Shown here piece by piece: positions 1 to 6,301 of a stretch of DNA of 10,567 nt. Numbering within the stretch: the first letter of the stretch is position 1; every line of letters begins with the position of its first letter. Both the position numbers and the translations under genes were made by a program. The stretch spans positions 1 to 10,567 of the forward strand of contig CAXQRU010000131.1 of the NCBI GenBank assembly GCA_964226685.1. The letters are read 5' to 3'. This DNA comes from CAXQRU01 sp964226685. Its GTDB lineage: Bacteria > Pseudomonadota > Gammaproteobacteria > Pseudomonadales > Cellvibrionaceae. The notes under the pieces were generated by a model, which saw only the letters and a program-made list of their open reading frames with translations, was not told the origin of the DNA and searched no databases.

Positions 1-13
1 GCTCTTCCGATCT
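1..13 (+). other. Illumina adapter remnant, left end
   Basis: The first 13 bases are GCTCTTCCGATCT, the 3' end of the common Illumina adapter. The exact reverse complement forms the last 13 bases of the window. This is library sequence and not genomic DNA, so biological sequence begins at about base 14. The reading frame of the gene tail that follows can be read from base 15. Confidence 0.95.
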
Positions 14-140
14 GGCCATTGAAACCAAACCGATAGCGAGTAAAATTGAACCAGAAATTGAAAAAACATCGGCGCCTAAAGCAGAGAAAGCTCCGGCCAT
101 TAAAAAAGTTGAAGACATTAAAGAAGCAACACCGGCTTAG
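14..140 (+). CDS. C-terminal tail of an unidentified Ala/Lys/Glu/Pro-rich protein (partial; possibly a phasin)
   Basis: An open frame runs from base 15 to a TAG at 138-140 and gives 41 residues, the 5' part being missing at the fragment edge. The peptide is built almost only from A, K, E, P, I, T and S; it contains KTSAPKAEKAPAIKK and ends KEATPA. Such a tail is disordered and highly charged. Tails like this occur on phasins (polyhydroxyalkanoate granule proteins), on histone H1-like proteins and on the ends of many other bacterial proteins. The facing gene encodes a PhaJ/MaoC-type hydratase, which makes a phasin an attractive guess, but composition alone cannot prove it. It is the only + strand gene in the window, and its stop codon interlocks with that of the opposing gene. 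Confidence 0.6.
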
Positions 141-577
141 GCTAATGAGCGAGGCAGTTGTGTCACTGCCTCGCCATCTAACACAATGACATCTTTCACC
201 CAACACTCCGTACTCAAAATCACTCGGCGCTTAGACTCAAGAAGCTCTTTCACAACAACCTTTGCATAAACCGTATCCCCTACATACACTGGCGCCTTAA
301 AATTCAATGACTGACTCACATAAATACAGCCCGGCCCCGGCAAACGTGTACCAATGACGGTCGCAATAAAGCTCGCCGTGAGCATACCGTGGGCGATGCA
401 ATCTTTGAAATAGGTGGTTTGGGCATATTCTTTATTAAGATGCATGGGGTTGGTGTCGCCCGTTACACCCGCAAAATTTCTGATATCCGTATCGGTAATC
501 GTTCGGCTATACACAGCGGACATACCAGCACTCAGTTCTTCAAAGGCATAACCATTCAAATTCGAGGCATTAATCAT
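137..577 (-). CDS. MaoC-like (R)-specific enoyl-CoA hydratase family protein
   Basis: A 146-residue single hot-dog-fold protein, close to the usual length of PhaJ-type hydratases (about 135-160). The hydratase-2 signature is clear: FAGVTGDTNPMHLNKEYA at about residues 35-52 holds the catalytic-type Asp41 and His46, followed by IAHGMLTASF (about 61-70) and LNFKAPVYVGDTV, which shapes the acyl-CoA pocket. Family members add water to trans-2-enoyl-CoA to give (R)-3-hydroxyacyl-CoA, feeding polyhydroxyalkanoate or other (R)-hydroxyacyl pools in the cytoplasm. Other MaoC proteins act on different CoA esters, so the substrate is not fixed by sequence. The ATG lies 3 bp after the stop codon of the upstream gene with only a weak GGTGG behind it, which suggests translational coupling. 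The last codons contain a strong hairpin, and the TAA overlaps the stop of the opposing gene. Confidence 0.88.
   Translation of the reverse strand: MINASNLNGYAFEELSAGMSAVYSRTITDTDIRNFAGVTGDTNPMHLNKEYAQTTYFKDCIAHGMLTASFIATVIGTRLPGPGCIYVSQSLNFKAPVYVGDTVYAKVVVKELLESKRRVILSTECWVKDVIVLDGEAVTQLPRSLA
149..174. terminator. Perfect 10-bp hairpin between convergent genes, inside the hydratase 3' coding end
   Basis: Arms GCGAGGCAGT (149-158) and ACTGCCTCGC (165-174) are exact reverse complements around a 6-nt loop (TGTGTC). The hairpin begins 8 nt after the + strand stop codon and lies entirely within the last 13 codons of the minus-strand hydratase gene. The position and GC-rich stem suit a shared terminator for the two converging genes, but neither side is followed by a convincing T-run, so an intrinsic terminator is not proven. 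It may instead stabilise mRNA 3' ends or pause polymerase. Confidence 0.5.
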
Positions 578-580
578 GTT

Positions 581-1351
581 TTATGAACCACCCATTTTTT
601 GAGAGAGTTTATTTCGACGAGCCTGTAACACCGATGATGGCTCACCACCGTAGCGCTTAGCTTGCTCAATCATTGCGTTCACTAAGGATGTTGGGATTTT
701 ATAGTTCATGGATACATCTTTTCGATGATATGGATAAATGGTTTTCTGTGTGTACGGATTGAATATTTTGGTTCCCAAGGTCGCATTGGAGGTCAAAAAA
801 ACTTGCGAAGTGGGCACCACCACCCGAGCCTCTTTACCATCAGCACCCGCCGCCATCCAGACCGCCACCGTATGATTCCAAGTCGGCCAAAATAATCCAA
901 CCTTTTTTACCCCCAAATCTCTGGCAATGATCGCAAACAAGGCCGATAGCTCATCACATTCAGCAACCGCTGTGGCCTGGTCTGCTTTTAATTGGTTAAC
1001 CGACTGCCATTGGCGCCAAATCGCATCAGACTGCGGCTCTTGATCTGTGACCGCCCAACGAACTTGCCATAAACCCGAGTCACGAGTCAATTCAAATGCG
1101 AGCCTTACCCGAACAAAGTCGCGAAAATTTTTTTCATTATCTAATAAACCATGAGTTGTTTGTAAGGCTATAAATTCTTCCTTGAGAACCTTGGACGATT
1201 CCAAATCTTTAGCAACGGACTCTAAACCATCAATTAAAGCTCGATAACTTGTGACCGCCTCACCAGCGGTTGCGGCAAGGCTCCCCAAAAAAACCAGCAA
1301 CAGCAATGCTGCTTTACGAACCAACGACACACAGGGGTGAATAACAGACAT
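581..1351 (-). CDS. Exported transglutaminase-like cysteine peptidase-fold protein
   Basis: A 256-residue protein. An N-terminal signal peptide has basic residues at 12-13, a hydrophobic core (AALLLLVFLGSLAA, 14-27) and a likely cleavage after Ala29 (ATA|GEA). There is no lipobox cysteine, so it is probably a soluble periplasmic protein. The core resembles the transglutaminase-like fold: Cys132 starts a helix (AECDELSALFAIIARDLG), and His160 lies in a strand (WNHTVAVW). The expected third residue, an Asp in a following strand, is not obvious; the matching stretch reads RVVVPTSQ. Activity (protease, amidase or none) cannot be stated. The ATG at 1349-1351 has a good AGGAG at 1357-1361 with a 5-nt spacer. 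It sits 30 bp after the HD-GYP gene and 3 bp before the hydratase, so the three look like an operon. The family assignment is by motif only. Confidence 0.65.
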   Translation of the reverse strand: MSVIHPCVSLVRKAALLLLVFLGSLAATAGEAVTSYRALIDGLESVAKDLESSKVLKEEFIALQTTHGLLDNEKNFRDFVRVRLAFELTRDSGLWQVRWAVTDQEPQSDAIWRQWQSVNQLKADQATAVAECDELSALFAIIARDLGVKKVGLFWPTWNHTVAVWMAAGADGKEARVVVPTSQVFLTSNATLGTKIFNPYTQKTIYPYHRKDVSMNYKIPTSLVNAMIEQAKRYGGEPSSVLQARRNKLSQKMGGS

Positions 1352-1381
1352 GACTTCTCCTAAGTTCCATTCAATAACAAA

Positions 1382-2731
1382 CTATTTTCTTTTTAAAAAA
1401 GAGAACAAACCTTTTTTGGCCGTAAATAAATAATCGTCGCGCACCTTGCTAATATTGATATCAAATGAGCCAGGCTCAAGGTCTTGAACAATTTCAATAC
1501 GCTCGATTTCGTCGATGTCCTTTTTACCATTATTGATCAAGGCCTGTCTCTTTTTATCTTCCTCGGCCAAATCCATCAAGTAGGGTTTTTTCAAGGGATG
1601 TTTGAGCACATCGAGCAAAATCATAACTTTTGGCTTCAAACGCCGCTCAAAATTTTGCTCAACCACGACGCCCACTTCACCGGTGTTCAAGGCCACCAGG
1701 GTTCCTGTAGGATAAAGACCAATCGCACGAATAAACTCAACCACGAGATCTTCTTGAAACTCAACGCCACGGACGTCATACAACATTGCCACGGCTTTTG
1801 ACGGCGGCAGGGGGTGCGTCGCACCACGGGGGTTGGTCACTTCATCATAATAGGTCACGATACCGGCGATCTTGCCGAGCAGCGGAATTTTATCTCCACG
1901 CAAATGCTGAGGAAACCCGCTACCATTTAGGCGCTCGCAGTGGGTTTTTACAACGGCAATGACACGGGGTTCAACGCCGGGCATATCTCTTAATATTTCG
2001 ATGCCTTCATTGACAAAACTTTCATACTCAGCTTGCTCACGCGCATTGCGTTTCGTCTTGAGCAATAAGTCTCTATTGAGCACCGTTTTGCCGACATCCT
2101 TAAGCAACACACCCATCGCCAAGGTACTTAACTCGCGACGAGCCAAACCAATATGACGACCAAACAAGATTGCCCACACCGCCGAGCGCACCGCATGAGC
2201 ATAGGTGTGCTCATCGATATCCTGTACTCGTGAAAGCCAAGTGAAGGCGTCTGGGTTGCGCAAGACGCTATCAACCATCTCACTGGCCGCGCGCTTCGTT
2301 TCTACTGCCGACGCGGGGGCGCCCGAACCCACTTGCGACATGATGTCACTGACGGCTCCAAATACACGGTGATGGAGCTGTTGGGCACGTTTGATTTCTT
2401 TTTTGACCGTTTCGTGAATTTTGTAGGTATCTGGCTGCACCTTGATGGGTGCTACGGATGTATTCACCGGATTGCGAGGCAAAGGTGGCGTTTTTTCGCC
2501 CTTTTTATGGGCATTGATGGCCTTAAGATTTTTTGAAATCGGGCCAACGCCTTTAATAATGTCTATAAAAACATGTTTGCAATGGGTTTTGAGCTGTTTG
2601 ATGCCATCTAAATCGCGAACATAGAAACCCTGAAGCGGAAATGGTGTTTGCGACCAGGGTCTATCGAGCCCGGAAATAAACATTCCCACCGTCACTTCAT
2701 TGACGTCTATTTTAACTTGCTTTATGCCCAA
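1382..2731 (-). CDS. DUF3391 / degenerate HD-GYP domain protein
   Basis: 449 residues with no membrane segment. The N-terminal part (about 4-130) matches the DUF3391 pattern that precedes many HD-GYP domains (VNEVTVGMFISGLDRPW). An HD-GYP-type domain follows (about 165-330), then a C-terminal region with the usual YPTGTLVALNTGEVGVVVE stretch and a basic tail. HD-GYP proteins are cytoplasmic metal-dependent cyclic-di-GMP phosphodiesterases. Here the key motif HD reads Lys211-Asp212 (LLKDVGK), the HH pair reads His264-Cys265, a ligand Asp near 293 is Thr, a mid-domain ligand His appears to be Phe239, and GYP reads GFP (272-274). His179 and Asp212 remain. By-eye alignment therefore predicts weak or absent catalysis. 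The start is TTG (2729-2731): no ATG or GTG lies in frame upstream before a stop, the DUF3391 fold needs the residues before Met17, and AGAGGT stands at 2736-2741. It probably heads the operon with the two downstream genes. Confidence 0.85.
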   Translation of the reverse strand: MGIKQVKIDVNEVTVGMFISGLDRPWSQTPFPLQGFYVRDLDGIKQLKTHCKHVFIDIIKGVGPISKNLKAINAHKKGEKTPPLPRNPVNTSVAPIKVQPDTYKIHETVKKEIKRAQQLHHRVFGAVSDIMSQVGSGAPASAVETKRAASEMVDSVLRNPDAFTWLSRVQDIDEHTYAHAVRSAVWAILFGRHIGLARRELSTLAMGVLLKDVGKTVLNRDLLLKTKRNAREQAEYESFVNEGIEILRDMPGVEPRVIAVVKTHCERLNGSGFPQHLRGDKIPLLGKIAGIVTYYDEVTNPRGATHPLPPSKAVAMLYDVRGVEFQEDLVVEFIRAIGLYPTGTLVALNTGEVGVVVEQNFERRLKPKVMILLDVLKHPLKKPYLMDLAEEDKKRQALINNGKKDIDEIERIEIVQDLEPGSFDINISKVRDDYLFTAKKGLFSFLKRK

Positions 2732-2735
2732 GCTA

Positions 2736-2741
2736 ACCTCT
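2736..2741 (-). promoter_or_regulatory. Ribosome binding site supporting the TTG start of the HD-GYP gene
   Basis: Read on the minus strand the sequence is AGAGGT, 4 nt before TTG. In-frame codons upstream run into a TAA without an ATG or GTG, so this site and the DUF3391 match together fix the TTG start. Confidence 0.6.
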
Positions 2742-2774
2742 AAAGTGGCGTTTTATTCAGCCAATATTGAAGTA

Positions 2775-2798
2775 ATAATAGCACTTATTTGTTATCAA
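2775..2798 (-). promoter_or_regulatory. Weak promoter-like motifs upstream of the HD-GYP gene
   Basis: The 141-bp gap between tamB and the HD-GYP gene is AT-rich and is the natural place for a promoter. On the minus strand TTGATA (2793-2798) and TATTAT (2775-2780) resemble -35 and -10 boxes, but the 12-nt spacing is too short for a normal sigma-70 promoter. The TATTAT could act with another -35, and the exact boxes are uncertain. Confidence 0.25.
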
Positions 2799-2859
2799 TA
2801 CCGGATAAGGCGATGAAAAACATAAATTTTGGCATGAAGTTGAGAACTTATACAACATC

Positions 2860-2879
2860 GCCCTGCGCCACACTAGGGC
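2860..2879. other. Short hairpin at the end of tamB
   Basis: GCCCT (2860-2864) and AGGGC (2875-2879) can pair around a 10-nt loop, overlapping the tamB stop codon (TAG, 2873-2875). On the + strand it is followed by TTTTG, but no + strand gene enters it. On the minus strand, the direction of tamB, no T-run follows. It may mark the 3' end of the tamB mRNA; a true terminator is doubtful. Confidence 0.25.
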
Positions 2880-5800
2880 TTTTGTATTTCATAGATTAAA
2901 TCCACGCTCTGGCTCTCCCCATAGGAAGACTCCAGGTGCAACTGCTCACTGAGCGTATACTCTAGCAACCAAGCACCCGTGCGACTAAAGATGCCGTATC
3001 GATAGCCTAGGTAGAGGCGGTCATTAATTTGTTTACCCGTGGTCACAGTACTATTAGCGACACCATCACTGGAATCGATGGCCAGCTCATCAACGCCCAA
3101 TAAACCCGTCGTTTGTTTGAGGCCCAGCAATACGGCTGCTTGCGCGAGTTCGGCATCGCTCCCCGCTCCCGCCGAGAGAGGTTTGCCCGTCAGTAGATAG
3201 GCCAAAATTTCAGCCTCTGGCAAACTGGGCTCTGAAAACAAGGTCGATTGCAGGCCATCAACGGAGCCTTCAAGGCGAAGGCCAGCAATGACTTTGGGGA
3301 CTTTACGAACGGCTTTTACGTAAATGCGCGGGTCATTAATGGGGCCATTGAAGTACAAATTTCCCTCTTCAATTGCGAGCTTTTGACCATAAAAGGTGTA
3401 AGACCCCTCGGCAAACGCAATTTGACCCGAGGCCATTAACTGACGACGTGAGGCCTGCTTCAATGCCAATTGCCCTTTCAAGCGTGAGTTTAAACCCAGC
3501 GCATCAATCGATACCTCATCTCCTAAAATCACTTTGACATCGGTCTCAATAGTGGCCTGAGTTTGCTCTTCAGATTTTGGCTGATTCACGATGACAATAT
3601 CATCGGAGGGAGATATGGCCGTTGGTGGTAAGGTTTTAATGGTAAGACGAGCTTTGGGCACCAAAACCAGCCCACTGACCTGGAGACGGCCCTGCTCTTT
3701 TTTCACTTGCAGCTTAGGGGATGCGGTTAGAGATAGCGTATCGTTATCGACCAACAGCAAACGCTCGCCATTGATTTTGAACACAAAATCCTGAAGACTT
3801 TGGCTCACCTGCCCGTCAAACTGAGTTTGGCCACCACCTATAATGGCCGAGCCCACCAACGCCATCCCTTGAGCATTGGGATTGATCGTCAACTGCGCTT
3901 TTTCTATCGAGGTTTGCGTTCGACTCAAGCGCACCCGATCACCCAAGCTCACTTGCCCATCGATGGTGGGCTCAAGCAATGGCCCTTTAGCATTGAGCGT
4001 TAACCGTAGTTGGCCATCGATCTCACTGATGTCAGGCACCAACTCGGCAATCATCGCCGTATTCACCCATTCGACCATTAAACGGCCTTGATCCAGACGA
4101 GCCTTGTCAGGCTTGCTTAGTTGGCTCAAACTTATCTTGGAACGGATTTGATTACCATCTGACAAGACGATATTGAGCGTTCCATTGGCTCGATCTTGAT
4201 CCTGCTCAAACGCTAACAAGGCCTCGCTGACATCTGCTTGATAAGCCACATCGCCCGAGACGGCAACAACACCCTCTAACCAGCGGATTGAGCCTCGAAC
4301 ATTGCCTTTTGCCAAATCGACTTCACCATTCAGGTAACCATTTAATCGTAACTGAGGGGGCAGCCAGGGCGAAGCCAGGGCCAGCGGCAAGCGCTCTACT
4401 GAGGCATTGGCCGTTAGTGATTGCCGAGATCGTGTCGCATTAACGCAAATCTGCCCACCCTGATTGTGTTGCCAGCACGCTCGTTCGATTTGTAGCTTAT
4501 CGACACTCGCCACCACGGCACTGGGCGATAACTCCCAGCGGCTCAAACCGGTCGGCAAATCCACTTCCAACCAATGGCTGATGGTGCCCTGCCATTGCTC
4601 TTTGGATAGCCCGCCTTTAGCTGTTAATTGGGTTTTGTAGTCCTGAGCGCTGACATCCAGGGTGAGCAGATGTTGAGTGAACGAGCCTTCTAACTGAGCG
4701 GCTAGGGTTTGAATTTTCTGATCGCCAAGCTGCACTTGATTGGCGCTTAACTGCCCGTTGAGTAACAGAGAATCAGGGGACTTTACGTTGCCTTGAGTTT
4801 GGGCGTCCACACTCAAGGACTTGGCTTTTATGCTACCCAAGGACAGAGACTCAGCCTGACCTTTTAACCGCACCAATAACTTCTCAGGCGGGCCATTGGC
4901 ACTGACATCCAGGGCCAAACGCCCTTTCAAATCCGAAGATACTTGCGATAAAGCCGGAGCATCAAGCTTGGCAGACATGGCTAATTGCCGAGTAACCAAA
5001 TCGAGATCACCATTGATCATTAAGGAGTTATCGCCTTGAGCTAGTTGACCTTTTTCAATGCTCAAGCGAGAGCCCTGGGTACTTGCCAAAACCGAAAGCT
5101 GAAAAGGCTCTTTAGCCAAATTGCCCTTTAAATCCACGGTTAGCTTATCCAGCTTCACCTTGTTAATCAGTGCATCGATTTCAAGGGCGCCCGATACACT
5201 CCCAGCAATCGGCGAACCCCACTGCCCTGGATCAATATTATTAAGAGAGATCGTTTGCCGAAGGTGCAAGCCCTCAAAGCGCAACTCTCCTTGGCTCTTT
5301 ACTTGTCCGCTGCCGCTATCTATGCGCAACTCATTGCTTAGACCCTCGGGAGTCACCACCGCCTCAACGGCTAACTGACTCGCAGGCAACACCCCTTGAG
5401 CCTCACCTGTGGCTTGCGCCTTTACTATCAAGCGCTCAAAAGGCCCTTGAACCGACACTGAAAATGGTGAGATCGACAGCCACTGGTCACGGACTTGCAC
5501 CGTGGCCGGTGCCTGTCCTTCAATGCTGGCCTCAAGCGCCTGGTCGGCTAAAGCTATGTTGGCCTTGAGTGTTGAACCGATTGGCTTAGGCCATTGGGCT
5601 TGCTGATACTGTTGATTGCCAACGATAGTTATTTGAGCAAGATTACCGGAAAGGTTTACCTCTCCACTCAAGGTGGATTCGACAGGCCGCAATTGATGTT
5701 GCACATTCACACTAAAAGGCAACTCGGCGGTGGTTTGCAGCTCGCCGCTCAACTGTACTTGCCCGCCCTCCAACCATGGGGAATCACCGAGCACCACAGC

Positions 5801-6301
5801 CAACGATTCAATGTTGACCTTGTGGCCTCGCCACTGTGCCTGTCCCCGAATGGAGTCAATATTCTGGATGCCTGCTTCTAACTGAATGGCTATGTTATTC
5901 ACGGCTAATTGCTTAACCACGAGATCGATGGGTAACTCAAGGCCGGCAAAGGGCTCTGACTCGCCACCAGGCTTGGGACGCACACGCACCCCTTCAAGCG
6001 CCAAACGCTCCATCGTTAACTGCCCCAACCATAAATCGGACAGCGATAAATCCAAGGTGAGCTGCTTAATATCCACGTCCCCTTTGATGTATAAACCCCT
6101 CACCGTTAATCCAGAGACCGCATTACCCTCCACGGCCCCAATAACAACACTATCTGGCAGATACCCTTTGACAATACCCATTAAGTAGCGAAAACCGGTA
6201 TCGGTTGCCAGCAACCAAGAGAGCAACAGGGCGAGTATAAGCAGCAAGCACAGTAGCGACAGAGTAATTCGCTTGGCCCAACGTTTTACGGCGAGCAACA
6301 T
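2873..6301 (-). CDS. tamB: TamB, inner-membrane component of the TamA-TamB envelope complex
   Basis: 1142 residues, a little shorter than E. coli TamB (1259). The N-terminus has a basic stretch (KRWAKR, 6-11), then one hydrophobic helix (about 12-32) that anchors it in the inner membrane, followed by the typical TGFRYLMG and VEGNAVSGLTVRGL segments. The long middle is made of repeating beta-rich blocks, as expected for the AsmA-like beta-taco that spans the periplasm and carries lipid or helps outer-membrane protein assembly. Two cysteines (609 and 619) lie close together and could form a disulfide. The C-terminal TamB domain (about residue 885 on) shows GRLQVSGLVLVPKARL, SPSDDIVIV, the AEILAYLLTGKPL segment and the terminal GYRYGIFSRTGAWLLEYTL strand region that contacts TamA. 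The ATG shares its A with the tamA stop codon (TAATG), so the two are translationally coupled. Confidence 0.95.
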   Translation of the reverse strand: MLLAVKRWAKRITLSLLCLLLILALLLSWLLATDTGFRYLMGIVKGYLPDSVVIGAVEGNAVSGLTVRGLYIKGDVDIKQLTLDLSLSDLWLGQLTMERLALEGVRVRPKPGGESEPFAGLELPIDLVVKQLAVNNIAIQLEAGIQNIDSIRGQAQWRGHKVNIESLAVVLGDSPWLEGGQVQLSGELQTTAELPFSVNVQHQLRPVESTLSGEVNLSGNLAQITIVGNQQYQQAQWPKPIGSTLKANIALADQALEASIEGQAPATVQVRDQWLSISPFSVSVQGPFERLIVKAQATGEAQGVLPASQLAVEAVVTPEGLSNELRIDSGSGQVKSQGELRFEGLHLRQTISLNNIDPGQWGSPIAGSVSGALEIDALINKVKLDKLTVDLKGNLAKEPFQLSVLASTQGSRLSIEKGQLAQGDNSLMINGDLDLVTRQLAMSAKLDAPALSQVSSDLKGRLALDVSANGPPEKLLVRLKGQAESLSLGSIKAKSLSVDAQTQGNVKSPDSLLLNGQLSANQVQLGDQKIQTLAAQLEGSFTQHLLTLDVSAQDYKTQLTAKGGLSKEQWQGTISHWLEVDLPTGLSRWELSPSAVVASVDKLQIERACWQHNQGGQICVNATRSRQSLTANASVERLPLALASPWLPPQLRLNGYLNGEVDLAKGNVRGSIRWLEGVVAVSGDVAYQADVSEALLAFEQDQDRANGTLNIVLSDGNQIRSKISLSQLSKPDKARLDQGRLMVEWVNTAMIAELVPDISEIDGQLRLTLNAKGPLLEPTIDGQVSLGDRVRLSRTQTSIEKAQLTINPNAQGMALVGSAIIGGGQTQFDGQVSQSLQDFVFKINGERLLLVDNDTLSLTASPKLQVKKEQGRLQVSGLVLVPKARLTIKTLPPTAISPSDDIVIVNQPKSEEQTQATIETDVKVILGDEVSIDALGLNSRLKGQLALKQASRRQLMASGQIAFAEGSYTFYGQKLAIEEGNLYFNGPINDPRIYVKAVRKVPKVIAGLRLEGSVDGLQSTLFSEPSLPEAEILAYLLTGKPLSAGAGSDAELAQAAVLLGLKQTTGLLGVDELAIDSSDGVANSTVTTGKQINDRLYLGYRYGIFSRTGAWLLEYTLSEQLHLESSYGESQSVDLIYEIQKP

